Positions 11,256 to 20,473 are shown, numbered from the stretch's first letter. The stretch: DNA of 64,000 nucleotides from Pseudomonas sp. TH41 (GCF_016650695.1 NZ_JAEKFH010000004.1:62001-126000); one strand, 5' to 3'. The notes: generated by a model from the letters alone, not told the origin. Numbers and translations are program-made.

Positions 11256-11609
11256 AATGCTTATTTACCTCTGGCGCGCTATTCAACAACCTGTGTCCAA
11301 CAACAAAAACATAGCTGGCCAATAATAATGAACACAGAAAACCAAGCTTGGCAACCGCTAATAATTCTCGCACTTCAGTGCCAACTCACTGATTTCGCAC
11401 TATTAAAAACTGACATTTCGATGTGTAGGAGCTGCCGCAGGCTGCGATCTTTTGATCTTGGTTGATTCCATAAAGATCAAAAGATCGCAGCCTGCGGCAG
11501 CTCCTACATGAAATACCGCTTTGGCCTAACCGCGCCCGGATTATTTCCGGCACAGATTTCAAGCCTGGCGCGCCGTTTCCAGTTCGCGTTACCGACGAGG
11601 AAAACAACA
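11256..11609. promoter_or_regulatory. Divergent LysR / ArgH-like intergenic region
   Basis: This 354-bp region separates the divergent regulator and lyase genes and should hold both promoters and the LysR operator. The part at 11256-11423 is AT-rich compared with its surroundings. A family B hairpin occupies 11424-11508. It lies between the AT-rich part and the lyase, so either the lyase promoter is at 11509-11609 or transcripts read through the hairpin. The lyase ribosome site is GAGGAAAAC just before 11610. Confidence 0.4.
11424..11508. repeat. Family B inverted repeat
   Basis: Perfect 36-bp inverted arms at 11424-11459 and 11473-11508 with a 13-base loop. Each arm contains GGAGCTGCCGCAGGCTGCGA followed by a TTTTGATC tract. 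Confidence 0.93.
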
Positions 11610-13037
11610 ATGACTCAAACCACCGACCGTCTCTGGGGTGCTCGCTTCAAAAGCGGCCCATCCGAAGCCCTGGCGGCCCTGTCCCGTTGCCCTGAGCGCT
11701 ACTTTCGCCTCACGCCGTATGACCTCGCCGGCTCCAAGGCGCATGCCCGTGAACTGCAACGTGCCGGGCTGCTAAGCGAGCAAGAAACCCTGACCATGCT
11801 CGACGCCCTGGAGCGCATCGGTGCTGACTTCCGCGCCGGCAGTATCGCGCCGACCCTTGACGACGAAGACGTCCACACCTTCATCGAACGCCTGCTGACT
11901 GAACGCCTCGGCGCACTCGGCGGCAAACTGCGGGCCGGCCGTTCACGCAACGACCAGACGGCCAACGACCTGCGCCTGTTCTTGCGGGATCACGTTCGCA
12001 CCCTGGCCGTCGAGGTGCTGGCCCTGCAACAAGCCCTGGTCGATCAGGCCGAGCAACACATCGAAAGTATTTGCCCTGGGTTCACTCACCTGCAGCAAGC
12101 CCAGCCAATCGTCTTCGCCCACCACTTGCTGGCTCACGCCCAATCGATGCTGCGTGACGTGCAACGTCTGGTGGACTGGGACGTGCGCACTTCGTTGTCG
12201 CCACTCGGTGCGGCGGCCATGGCCGGCTCCGCCATCGCTCGCCTGCCGCAGCAGTCGGCCAAGGAAATGGGTTACAGCGGCGTCTGTGAAAACTCCATCG
12301 ATGCCGTGGCCAGCCGCGACCATGTCGCCGAATTCCTGTTTATTGCGAGCATGTTGGGGATCAATATTTCCCGTCTCGCCGAAGAATTCTGCCTGTGGTC
12401 GTCGCGGCAGTTTCGCTGGGTCGCACTGGACGATGCCTACGCCACCGGCAGCTCGATCATGCCGCAGAAGAAGAACCCGGACATCGCTGAACTGGCCCGG
12501 GGCAAGGCGGGTCGCTTGATCGGCAACCTGACCGGTCTGCTCTCCACCCTCAAATCCCTGCCGCTGTCCTACAACCGCGACTTGAGCGAAGACAAAAACG
12601 GCGTGCTCGACAGCGTCGACACCTTGCTGTTGGTGCTGCCGGCCATGGCCGGCATGGTGGCGACGATGCAGGTCAATGTCGAAGAACTGCGGCGTCAGGC
12701 ACCGCTTGGCTTCACCCTCGCCACTGAAGTCGCTGACTGGCTGGCCATGCGCGGCGTGCCGTTCAAGGAAGCCCACGAGATCACCGGGGCGCTGGTGCAA
12801 GCCTGCGAGAAACACGACATCGAACTGTGGGAAGCCTCCCCGGCGCTGCTGGCCGAGATCGACCCGCGCCTGACACCCGAAGTGCGTGACAGCCTGACCC
12901 TCGAAGCCGCGATCGCTGCTCGCAGCGGTTGGGGCGGCACCGCGCCACACCAGGTGCGCGAGCAGATCGGCCGCTTGAAAACCGCCCTCGCCGCCCAGCA
13001 GCAATGGACCGAAAACTATCAGGGCTTTCGCCTCTGA
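11610..13037 (+). CDS. argH: Argininosuccinate lyase family protein (likely catabolic paralogue)
   Basis: Member of the fumarase/aspartase superfamily, ArgH branch, which splits a C-N bond to release fumarate. The 475 aa start at 11610 follows GAGGAAAAC and gives the family N-terminus (DRLWGARF); a longer reading from 11508 would begin inside a repeat. Key motifs are GRSRNDQ, FTHLQQAQP and the catalytic serine loop GSSIMPQKKNPD at residues 280-291. From memory it looks more like actinobacterial-type ArgH than the short proteobacterial biosynthetic enzyme. It heads a transporter and amidohydrolase-like operon and has no arg neighbour. I infer a degradative lyase for an N-substituted aspartate; biosynthetic ArgH cannot be excluded. 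Confidence 0.85.
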   Translation: MTQTTDRLWGARFKSGPSEALAALSRCPERYFRLTPYDLAGSKAHARELQRAGLLSEQETLTMLDALERIGADFRAGSIAPTLDDEDVHTFIERLLTERLGALGGKLRAGRSRNDQTANDLRLFLRDHVRTLAVEVLALQQALVDQAEQHIESICPGFTHLQQAQPIVFAHHLLAHAQSMLRDVQRLVDWDVRTSLSPLGAAAMAGSAIARLPQQSAKEMGYSGVCENSIDAVASRDHVAEFLFIASMLGINISRLAEEFCLWSSRQFRWVALDDAYATGSSIMPQKKNPDIAELARGKAGRLIGNLTGLLSTLKSLPLSYNRDLSEDKNGVLDSVDTLLLVLPAMAGMVATMQVNVEELRRQAPLGFTLATEVADWLAMRGVPFKEAHEITGALVQACEKHDIELWEASPALLAEIDPRLTPEVRDSLTLEAAIAARSGWGGTAPHQVREQIGRLKTALAAQQQWTENYQGFRL

Positions 13038-13050
13038 ATAAGGCGCAAAA

Positions 13051-13137
13051 CCTGTAGGAGCGAGCTTGCTCGCGATGGAGTGTCAGTCGACATTGATTCA
13101 GCTGACACACCATCGCGAGCAAGCTCGCTCCTACAGG
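13051..13137. repeat. Family A REP inverted pair
   Basis: Two inverted cores with CCTGTAGG at the left end and CCTACAGG at the right. The inner part also pairs (TGTCAG...CTGACA). It lies within the predicted operon between the lyase and the permease and could attenuate or stabilise the transcript. Confidence 0.9.
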
Positions 13138-13178
13138 GATTGAGTTGGACCTGAAATACCAGAGTACGGAGAAGCAAC

Positions 13179-14057
13179 ATGAGCCAGACCCAGGCAGAAC
13201 GACTCCAGTCGGAGCGAAAACTGGCGGAAAACCAGTTCGACATTACCCAGTACCACCATGTACCTCGGCGCTATTACGGGCGGATTTTCTTCGCCACCGT
13301 CATCGTCATCGCCATTCTCGGGCTGGTGCGGGCCTTTGCCGAAGGCAAGATCGAATGGTCGTACATCGGCCAGTTCGTCACGTCGCAAGCCATCATATGG
13401 GGGTTGTTCAACACCATCGTCATGGCGGTGCTGGCGATGGTGCTGGGCATTGTGTTCGGGGTCATCACGGCGATCATGCGCATGTCGGCCAACCCGATCC
13501 TGCGCTACGTGGCGGTGACCTACACCTGGCTGTTTCGCGGCACGCCGCTGATCCTGCAACTGCTGTTGTGGTTCAACCTGGCACTGATTTTCCCCACCAT
13601 CGGCATCCCCGGACTGTTCGAAATGGACACCGTGAGCCTGATGACCCCGTTCGTGGCCGCCCTCCTCGGTTTGAGTATCAACCAGGGTGCCTACACCGCC
13701 GAAGTGGTACGTGCCGGCCTGCTGTCGGTGGACACCGGTCAGTACGAAGCGGCCAAGTCGATCGGCATGCCGCGCCTGCAAGCGCTGCGCCGAATCATCC
13801 TGCCGCAGGCCATGCGGATCATCATTCCACCGGTCGGTAACGAATTCATCGGCATGGTGAAAATGACCTCTCTGGCGAGCGTCATCCAGTATTCGGAACT
13901 GCTCTACAACGCCCAGAACATCTACTACGCCAACGCCCGAGTGATGGAGCTGCTGATCGTCGCCGGTATCTGGTACCTGGTCGCCGTCACCGTCCTGTCC
14001 TTTGGTCAAAGCCGTCTGGAGCGTCGTTTCGCTCGCGGCGCCGGCAAGCGTTCTTGA
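13179..14057 (+). CDS. Polar amino acid ABC transporter permease
   Basis: HAAT-family inner-membrane permease of 292 aa. An N-terminal extension of about 35 soluble residues precedes the first helix ([17 protein letters not shown]), and about six helices follow. The EAA loop, [19 protein letters not shown], is where the ATPase docks. Only one permease gene is present, so the channel is probably a homodimer. The gene sits between the lyase and its ATPase, and a ribosome site GGAG precedes the start. Confidence 0.9.
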   Translation: MSQTQAERLQSERKLAENQFDITQYHHVPRRYYGRIFFATVIVIAILGLVRAFAEGKIEWSYIGQFVTSQAIIWGLFNTIVMAVLAMVLGIVFGVITAIMRMSANPILRYVAVTYTWLFRGTPLILQLLLWFNLALIFPTIGIPGLFEMDTVSLMTPFVAALLGLSINQGAYTAEVVRAGLLSVDTGQYEAAKSIGMPRLQALRRIILPQAMRIIIPPVGNEFIGMVKMTSLASVIQYSELLYNAQNIYYANARVMELLIVAGIWYLVAVTVLSFGQSRLERRFARGAGKRS

Positions 14058-14067
14058 GGAGTCCATC

Positions 14068-14832
14068 ATGAGAAGCATCGTCAAGGCCGTGAGCCTGAAC
14101 AAATATTACGACCAGTACCACGCGCTCAAGGACATCAATATCGAAGTCGAGCAAGGTGAAGTGCTGTGCATCATCGGCCCCTCCGGCTCGGGCAAAAGCA
14201 CGTTGCTGCGTTGCGTCAATCAGTTGGAAAAAATCGACAAGGGCGGCCTCTGGGTCGACGGCGAACTGGTGGGTTACCGCGTAGTCGGTAACAAACTGCA
14301 CGAACTCAACGAGTCGCAGATCGCCCGCCAGCGCCTGTCCACCGGCATGGTGTTCCAGCGTTTCAACCTGTTCCCGCACATGACTGTGCTGCAAAACATC
14401 ATCGAAGGGCCGTGCCAGGTGCTCAAGCGTTCGCCCAAGGAAGCGCACGAAGAAGCCGTGGAATTGCTCGCCCGCGTTGGCCTGGCCGACAAGCGCAACA
14501 GCTACCCGATTGAGCTGTCGGGGGGGCAGCAGCAACGCGTTGCCATCGCCCGTGCATTGGCCATGCGCCCCAAGCTGATGCTGTTCGATGAACCCACTTC
14601 GGCACTCGACCCGGAACTGGTCGGTGAGGTGCTGTCGGTGATGCGCGATCTGGCGCAAACCGGCATGACCATGATCGTCGTCACCCATGAACTGGGCTTC
14701 GCTCGCGAAGTTTCCAACCGCATGGTGTTCATGGACGGCGGGCAGATCGTGGAGGCTGGAAGCCCCGAAGAAATACTAATAAGTCCGCAAAACCCGCGCA
14801 CCCAAAGCTTCATTTCTGCCGTTCGAACCTAG
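14068..14832 (+). CDS. Polar amino acid ABC transporter ATP-binding protein
   Basis: 254 aa ATPase of the HisP/GlnQ type. It shows Walker [10 protein letters not shown], the Q-loop [10 protein letters not shown], signature [15 protein letters not shown], Walker [12 protein letters not shown] and the switch histidine in VTHELGF. The ATG at 14068 is preceded by TGAGGAG, which overlaps the permease stop; the longer reading from 14002 lies inside the permease. It energises uptake with the permease at 13179 and the binding protein at 14872. Confidence 0.94.
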   Translation: MRSIVKAVSLNKYYDQYHALKDINIEVEQGEVLCIIGPSGSGKSTLLRCVNQLEKIDKGGLWVDGELVGYRVVGNKLHELNESQIARQRLSTGMVFQRFNLFPHMTVLQNIIEGPCQVLKRSPKEAHEEAVELLARVGLADKRNSYPIELSGGQQQRVAIARALAMRPKLMLFDEPTSALDPELVGEVLSVMRDLAQTGMTMIVVTHELGFAREVSNRMVFMDGGQIVEAGSPEEILISPQNPRTQSFISAVRT

Positions 14833-14871
14833 GTGCCCTTTGGCGCTCACAACACTCATAAGAGAACGACC

Positions 14872-15696
14872 ATGAAGAACTTCGTTATTCCCGCAGTACT
14901 CGCAGGCCTGATGGCGTCCAGCGTCAGCTTCGCCGCCGAATTGCCGGCCAGCATCAAGGCCAAGGGCGAGATCGTAGTAGCGATCATGCCGAACTACCCG
15001 CCGATGGATTTCAAGGACCCGGCCACCAACACCCTCACCGGCCTTGACTATGACCTGGGCAACGCCCTGGCCGAACGTCTGGGCGTGAAAATCAAATGGC
15101 AGGAAACCGGCTTCGAGCAAATGATCAACGCCTTGACCACCGACCGCGTGGACATGGTGCTGTCGGGCATGACCGATACCGTCGAGCGCCAGGCCAGTGT
15201 CACCTTCGTCGACTACTTCACCAGCGGCCCGCAGTTCTACACCTTGCAGAAGAACAAGGATTTCAACGAAATCACTGATCTGTGCGGCAAGAAAGTCGGC
15301 ACCAGCCGACGTACCACGTTCCCGGCGGAAATCGCTGAATACAGCAAGGCCCACTGCGAAGCCGCCGGCAAACCGGCCATCGTGGTGATCGGCACCGAAG
15401 GTTCGGCGGATGCGCGTGCGCAATTGCGTCAGAGCCGTATCGATGCGGCGATGCAAGGCAGCGAGACCCTGTCGTACCTGAAGACTCAGGAAAAGGACAT
15501 GTACAAGACGGTTGGAATGCCGATTTCCGTGCAGTTCACCGGGCTGGGTGTGAGCAAGAAGAAGCCTGAGTTGAGTGACGCGGTGAAAGTTGCGCTGCAG
15601 AGCATGGTGGATGACGGCAGCTATCAGGCGATCCTGAAGAAATGGGATTTGGAGTTGGGTGCGATCAAGACGGTGACCGTGAACGCCGGGAAGTAA
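14872..15696 (+). CDS. Periplasmic amino acid-binding protein of the ABC transporter
   Basis: Family 3 solute-binding protein of 274 aa. The start at 14872 gives a Sec signal peptide (MKNFVIPAVLAGLMASSVSF, cleavage near AxA at residues 20-22). The mature part opens with ASIKAKGEIVVAIMPNYPPM, the standard first strand, followed by GLDYDLGNALAERLG. Ligand prediction is not safe. The presence of one permease and the downstream deacetylase-like genes suggest an amino-acid-like compound as substrate. Confidence 0.92.
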   Translation: MKNFVIPAVLAGLMASSVSFAAELPASIKAKGEIVVAIMPNYPPMDFKDPATNTLTGLDYDLGNALAERLGVKIKWQETGFEQMINALTTDRVDMVLSGMTDTVERQASVTFVDYFTSGPQFYTLQKNKDFNEITDLCGKKVGTSRRTTFPAEIAEYSKAHCEAAGKPAIVVIGTEGSADARAQLRQSRIDAAMQGSETLSYLKTQEKDMYKTVGMPISVQFTGLGVSKKKPELSDAVKVALQSMVDDGSYQAILKKWDLELGAIKTVTVNAGK

Positions 15697-15720
15697 CACC
15701 GCAGGCGATGAATGCATCCC

Positions 15721-15812
15721 TTGTGGGAGCGAGCCTGCTCGCGAAGGGGCCCTGTCAGCCAGCATTAATGTTTAATGACACACCGCTTTCGCGAGCAGGC
15801 TCACTCCTACAC
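15721..15812. repeat. Family A REP inverted pair
   Basis: Inverted GGGAGCGAGCCTGCTCGCGA cores (the CCTGC variant of the core). It is directly downstream of the binding-protein gene and could protect the transporter part of the transcript. Confidence 0.88.
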
Positions 15813-15855
15813 CAGGTCTCGGTTGATCGCGATTGTGTGGCCGATCGATAAACCA

Positions 15856-15943
15856 GTGGGAGCGAGCTTGCTCGCGATAGCGGTGTATCAGTCAACAGAG
15901 ATGTTGAATGTGCCGGCCCCTTCGCGGGCAAGCCCGCTCCCAC
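15856..15943. repeat. Family A REP inverted pair, mixed arms
   Basis: Left arm is GGAGCGAGCTTGCTCGCGA. The right arm is the diverged GCGGGCAAGCCCGC form, so the two arms pair imperfectly. It is adjacent to the preceding pair and leaves 39 bp before the next start. Confidence 0.8.
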
Positions 15944-15982
15944 AGGATTTGGCATTTACTTATAAATTGTTGGAGCACCACG

Positions 15983-16828
15983 ATGTCCTCCTCCCGCCCC
16001 ACCTGGCCCGACCAGCACAACGCCTGCCTCGCCCTGGCCTTCGACCTCGACGGCCCCACTGGCGATGCCATGCTTAACGGCTCGATCTGGCACAAGCCCG
16101 AGTACTTCGGCTTCGGTGGTTATGGCCCCTACCGGGCGCTGCCACGCCTCCTCGATGTACTCGACGAGTACCGAATCCCGACGACGTTTTTCGTCCCGGC
16201 CTGGGTCGTCGAAAACTGGCCGAAACAGTGCCAGGCCATTGTCGAGCGTGGGCATGAAGTGGCCTATCACGGCTACAAACACGAATCTTTTTACGCCCTG
16301 ACGCTGGAACAACAAAAGGACGTGATGAAAAAATCCCGCGAGGTGTTCTGGAAACACCTGAACATCCGCGCCGAAGGTTTCCGCACGCCGTCAGGTGACT
16401 GGCGCGCTGAAACCCCGGCCATGTTGGTGGAAGCCGGCGTCACCTATTCCAGCAGCATGCGCGGCGATGACCGTCCGTACCTGGTGAAAGTACCCGGCTT
16501 TGATACCCCGCTGGTGGAAATCCCCGGCCGCTGGGAAATGGACGACTACGCCTCACTCGCCTACACCCGCGCGCCGGATTTCCCTTCCGGGCTGGATCGC
16601 ACCGCCAGCTACGAACTGACCCTGGACAACTGGTGCCGCGAGTACGACGGCGCGATGGATGAAGGCTTGTGCCTGACCACCCTGTTCCACCCCAAGATCA
16701 CCGGCAAACCGGGGCGCATCCTGTTGCTGGAAAAACTCTTCGAACACATGCGCCAACGCGACGACGTCTGGTTCGCCACCTGCCGCGATGTCGCGCAGTG
16801 GTGGCTGAAGGAGCATCACCATGGCTGA
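15983..16828 (+). CDS. Polysaccharide deacetylase family protein (NodB/PuuE-like)
   Basis: 281 aa CE4-fold hydrolase without signal peptide, so cytoplasmic. The start at 15983 follows TTGGAG; earlier in-frame codons fall in a repeat. The first motif is LAFDLDGPTGD (Asp pair). The second is YHGYKHES, where both His of the metal site are present. The third is GFRTPSGDW, and TLFHPKITGKPGR holds the late His. This layout resembles the PgdA/PuuE-like group that cuts amide bonds in small molecules and cell-wall units. In an operon with an amino acid importer and a C-N lyase, a small amide or cyclic ureide is a reasonable substrate; this is inference. Confidence 0.87.
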   Translation: MSSSRPTWPDQHNACLALAFDLDGPTGDAMLNGSIWHKPEYFGFGGYGPYRALPRLLDVLDEYRIPTTFFVPAWVVENWPKQCQAIVERGHEVAYHGYKHESFYALTLEQQKDVMKKSREVFWKHLNIRAEGFRTPSGDWRAETPAMLVEAGVTYSSSMRGDDRPYLVKVPGFDTPLVEIPGRWEMDDYASLAYTRAPDFPSGLDRTASYELTLDNWCREYDGAMDEGLCLTTLFHPKITGKPGRILLLEKLFEHMRQRDDVWFATCRDVAQWWLKEHHHG

Positions 16829-17708
16829 TTCCCCTGTCTGGCCCAAAGGCTACCGATGCGCCGTGGTACTGACCGTCGATTACAACGACATCCACGGCAT
16901 TTTGACCCAGGCCCCCGAAGTCGCCGGGCGCGACAAGACCCTGTCGGTCTGGCGCTATGGCACTCGACGCGGTGTCGACCGTTTGCTGGCATTGTTCGCC
17001 GAGCTGGGGGTTACCAGCAGTTGGTTTGTTCCAGGCATCGTCGCCGAGGAAAACCCGGAACACCTCCGGGCGATCCAGGCCGCAGGGCATGAGATTGCCT
17101 GCGCAGGCTATCGCCATCAGCACTACGACGCGCTGGACCTGGACGCACAACGTGCGGAAATCGCCAAGGGCTGTGACGCCTTGACAGCGTTGAGCGGCCA
17201 GCGCCCGACCGGTTTTCGGATCCCGGCCGGCAACGGCGCTCCGGGTTTTATCGAAGCACTCAAGGACCAAGGCATTCGCTGGTCCTCGTCATGGCGTGGT
17301 GATGATTTGCCATTCGCGCACCCGACGGCACCCGAAGTGATCGAGCTGCCCTTGCACTATGAACTGGAAGACGAACCCTACTTTGCCTTCAACCTGAGCC
17401 CGGCCGTGCCGCCGGCGCAATCGCGGATCGCCTCTTACAGCCACACCTTGGGCAACCTGCAAATGGACTTCGCCGGGTTTCACCGGTTCGGGTTGTGCTA
17501 CGTGCTGCGGCTGCACCCGGAAATTATTGCCACCCCCGGGAGAATTGGCGTGCTGCGCGAGTTGCTCCAGGGCATTCAGCAACACGATGACGTGTGGATC
17601 GCCACCGGCGCTGAAGTGGCTCAGTGGTGGGCGGAATCGGCAGCACCGGTGACCGAGGATCACCCGGCTGCGGTCTATGAACGGCACTATCGGGATTACA
17701 TCGTATGA
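16821..17708 (+). CDS. Polysaccharide deacetylase-like protein lacking a metal-site His
   Basis: Second CE4-fold protein, 295 aa, overlapping the previous gene by 8 bp and clearly its paralogue (GHEIACAGYRHQHYDAL against GHEVAYHGYKHESFYAL). The first His of motif 2 is replaced by Ala, and motif 1 reads LTVDYNDIHG. GFRIPAGNG and LRLHPEIIATPGR are kept. PuuE allantoinase is a known precedent for metal-independent members of this fold with altered metal ligands. The protein may be a metal-free amidohydrolase or a non-catalytic partner of its neighbour. No signal peptide is seen. Confidence 0.85.
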   Translation: MADSPVWPKGYRCAVVLTVDYNDIHGILTQAPEVAGRDKTLSVWRYGTRRGVDRLLALFAELGVTSSWFVPGIVAEENPEHLRAIQAAGHEIACAGYRHQHYDALDLDAQRAEIAKGCDALTALSGQRPTGFRIPAGNGAPGFIEALKDQGIRWSSSWRGDDLPFAHPTAPEVIELPLHYELEDEPYFAFNLSPAVPPAQSRIASYSHTLGNLQMDFAGFHRFGLCYVLRLHPEIIATPGRIGVLRELLQGIQQHDDVWIATGAEVAQWWAESAAPVTEDHPAAVYERHYRDYIV

Positions 17709-19054
17709 CGGAGCGCATGCAGCGACTGGCGCAGTTCTGCGTAGACACACGATTTGAAGACTTGCCGGCGGCGCTGGTGGCACAAGCCAAGCGGCACATT
17801 CTCGATACCGTTGGCGTGACGCTCGCCGGGGCTGGTAGTGATGTCGCCGAACAGGCGCGGCAGGTCTTCGACAGTGAAACCGGCCATACGCGGGTCTGGG
17901 GCACCGAGCTAAAGGTCAGCGCCGCTCAGGCGGCGATGCTCAACGGTGTCGCCGCTCATGCACTGGAGCTGGATGACACCGGTGGTTGTGACCATTCCGG
18001 CGCAGTGGTCCTGCCGGCTGTTATGGCCGCCGTGTCGATGCTGACGAAACCGGTCAGCGGTCGCGAGCTGATTACAGCGGTGGTCATCGGGTACGAAGTC
18101 GGCCGTCGAGTGCTCGAAGCCTGCGGCGGTTATTCCGCGCATAACGGCGCGGGTTGGCACTCCACCGCGACCTGCGGTGTGTTCGGTGCCGCGGCTGCCA
18201 GTGCACGAATTCTGGGCCTGGATAGTGGGCAAACAGTGTCGGCGCTGGGCATTGCCGGCAGCTTCAGCGGAGGGCTATGGGCCTTTATTCATGACGGGTC
18301 GCAAAGTAAAAAACTTCACACTGGGCGCGCGGCTGAAGGCGGGTTGCTGGCGGCCCGGTTTGCCCAACGGGGCATTACCGGGCCGAGCCGATTGTTCGAT
18401 GACGTCTGGGGTGGCTTTTTGAAAACGTTGGCCGGGGTGAATTCACAGCCTGAAGCGCTGGATGCCGACCTGGGCGTGGTGTGGAAGCTCGCCCGCTGCT
18501 CGATCAAGCCTTATGCCGCGTGTCGGGGGACTCATTCGGCGATCGACGCGTTGGGTCTGTTACTCGAGCAACTGCGGGTGCGTGCCGATCAGGTCGAGGA
18601 TGTTCACGTTTTGTTGTGCGGCTTTCTTCTGGACATGTGTGGCGGGCGGGACGTCAGCACCTTGGCGGCGGCGCAGATGAGTCTGCCATATGCCCTGGCC
18701 GCGCGGCTGGTCCATGGTCATTGTCGGCTGGAGGCTTATGACGATGAACAACGTAGCGATCCGCGCATCACTCACTGGATGGCGCGCATTCATCTTGAAG
18801 TGGATTCGCAACTGTCAGAGGATGGCGAGCCTGTCGTCAGCGTGCGGACCGTGGACGGTCGCCGGGCGAACCTGTGTGTCGATCCGCCACTGGGGGCACC
18901 GGGGAATCCGCTGAGTGATGCGGCGCTGGAACAGAAGTTTTTTAGTTTGGCGACGCGGGTAATACCTCGGGAGCAAGCCGGGGAGTTGCTTGAGCAGTTG
19001 TGGCGGCTGGAAGCGCTTGATTCGGTTGGTTCGCTGGATCGGTGGCTGAATTGA
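17705..19054 (+). CDS. MmgE/PrpD family protein
   Basis: 449 aa, the standard size of the MmgE/PrpD fold, which includes 2-methylcitrate dehydratase and iminodisuccinate epimerase. Typical landmarks are HILDTVGVTLAG near residue 30, LNGVAAHALELDD, and GWHSTATCGVFGAAAA. KPYAACRGTHSAIDA in the second half carries the conserved Cys and His. It is coupled to the deacetylase-like gene by ATGA. There are no prp genes here, so methylcitrate metabolism is unlikely. Together with an ArgH-type lyase it recalls iminodisuccinate degradation, where an epimerase of this fold feeds a C-N lyase. Confidence 0.88.
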   Translation: MTERMQRLAQFCVDTRFEDLPAALVAQAKRHILDTVGVTLAGAGSDVAEQARQVFDSETGHTRVWGTELKVSAAQAAMLNGVAAHALELDDTGGCDHSGAVVLPAVMAAVSMLTKPVSGRELITAVVIGYEVGRRVLEACGGYSAHNGAGWHSTATCGVFGAAAASARILGLDSGQTVSALGIAGSFSGGLWAFIHDGSQSKKLHTGRAAEGGLLAARFAQRGITGPSRLFDDVWGGFLKTLAGVNSQPEALDADLGVVWKLARCSIKPYAACRGTHSAIDALGLLLEQLRVRADQVEDVHVLLCGFLLDMCGGRDVSTLAAAQMSLPYALAARLVHGHCRLEAYDDEQRSDPRITHWMARIHLEVDSQLSEDGEPVVSVRTVDGRRANLCVDPPLGAPGNPLSDAALEQKFFSLATRVIPREQAGELLEQLWRLEALDSVGSLDRWLN

Positions 19055-19079
19055 GACTTGCGTTGCCTGATCGGGCCTC

Positions 19080-19144
19080 TTCGCGAGCAAGCCCGCTCCC
19101 ACAGGGGAACGCATTTCAAATGTGGGAGCGGGCTTGCTCGCGAA
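19080..19144. repeat. Family A REP inverted pair
   Basis: Perfect 24-bp arms at 19080-19103 and 19121-19144 carrying the GGAGCGGGCTTGCTCGCGAA variant, with a 17-base loop. Likely a terminator for the upstream operon. Confidence 0.92.
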
Positions 19145-19204
19145 TGGCCGCAACACGGTCCCGCGCCAAACCTACAGAATCTGAATAAGGACATTTGCCC
19201 CACC

Positions 19205-20383
19205 GTGGCCACTTACTCGCTCGTTATCCGCCGATTGATGATCGTTTCCCTGACGATCGTCGTCAGCCGCGCCATCACCAGCCCGTTGCTCACGTTGTTC
19301 CTGAGCAACAAGCTCGGCCTCAACCAGCAGGACGTTGGTTTGCTGCTGGGGATCGCGGTATTCATCGCCACCCTGCTCGCCCTCTACGGTGGCTACATCA
19401 TCGACCGCCTGGAAAAGCGCCGGTTGCTGATCCTGGCGATGCTCTCCAGTGCCATCGGTTTCGTGCTGCTGACCTTTGCGCAAAACCTCTACCTGACCAC
19501 CGCCACCCTGGTGATCACCGAAACCGCCTCGGCGTTGTTCCTTATCGGTTCGAAAGCGATTCTCAGCGAAAACCTGCCCATGGGTCAGCGCGCCAAGGCG
19601 TTTTCCTTGCGCTACACACTGACCAACATTGGTTACGCCACCGGCCCGATGCTCGGCGTGGTCATCGCTGGCGTGTATCCGATTGCGCCGTTCCTGATCG
19701 CCGGGGGCATCGCGTTTTTCAGCATTTTCCTGATGATCGGGATCCCCAGGGACTCGGCGCAGACACCGGCAATCGGCCCGCCGCAAAGCTTCCTCAAGAC
19801 GCTGATCACCCTGAAAAACGATCGCACCCTGATCATGTTCACCGGCGGCTGCCTGCTCAGCACGGTGGTTCATGGCCGTTTCACGTTGTACCTGTCGCAA
19901 TACCTGTTGGTGACCCACGATTCCAAGCGCGCCCTGGAAACCATGGCCGCCCTGCTCGCCTGCAATGCCATCAGTGTGATCCTGCTGCAATACCAGATCG
20001 GTCGCTTTCTCAAGCGTGAACAGCTGCGCTACTGGATTGCCGGCGGCACGAGTCTGTTCATCGTCGGGTTAATTGGTTTCAGTCTGGCCGACAGCCTGCT
20101 GAGCTGGTGCGTGGCGATGTTCATCTTCACCCTCGGCGAAATGATCATTTACCCCGCCGAATTTCTCTTCGTTGACACCCTGGCCCCGGAAGAACTGCGC
20201 GGCAGCTACTACGGTGCGCAAAACCTCGCGGCCCTCGGCGGCGCCTTGAGCCCGGTGATTTGTGGCTACCTGTTGATGCACACGCCCGCGCCCACCATGT
20301 TTTATGCACTGAGTGCCCTGACCGCCATGGGCGGATCCCTGTGTTTCCTGAGTGGCCGTCGAGTGGCGATACAGCAAAAATAG
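19205..20383 (+). CDS. MFS exporter, YdeE-like
   Basis: Major facilitator protein of 392 aa with 12 predicted helices. The GTG at 19205 was chosen because the sequence upstream reads through a repeat; AAGGAC lies about 13 bases before it. The loop 2-3 motif GGYIIDRLEKRR corresponds to MFS motif A. AFSLRYTLTNIGYATGP and FTLGEMIIYPAEFLFVD closely resemble E. coli YdeE, which has been linked to dipeptide and arabinose export. It is separated from the preceding operon by a hairpin, so it is probably its own transcription unit. Confidence 0.85.
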   Translation: MATYSLVIRRLMIVSLTIVVSRAITSPLLTLFLSNKLGLNQQDVGLLLGIAVFIATLLALYGGYIIDRLEKRRLLILAMLSSAIGFVLLTFAQNLYLTTATLVITETASALFLIGSKAILSENLPMGQRAKAFSLRYTLTNIGYATGPMLGVVIAGVYPIAPFLIAGGIAFFSIFLMIGIPRDSAQTPAIGPPQSFLKTLITLKNDRTLIMFTGGCLLSTVVHGRFTLYLSQYLLVTHDSKRALETMAALLACNAISVILLQYQIGRFLKREQLRYWIAGGTSLFIVGLIGFSLADSLLSWCVAMFIFTLGEMIIYPAEFLFVDTLAPEELRGSYYGAQNLAALGGALSPVICGYLLMHTPAPTMFYALSALTAMGGSLCFLSGRRVAIQQK

Positions 20384-20473
20384 TGCATTGAAAGTGCATT
20401 AATATGAATTTGTTATCATCTGCAATGAACGGCACACTGTCGCTGTTCCTCCCCCAATAGTTGGAACAACTTC

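Noticed and set aside
15908..15982. Longer N-terminus for the deacetylase at 15983
   Set aside because: The extra codons translate a family A repeat arm; TTGGAG followed by ATG at 15983 is a better start.
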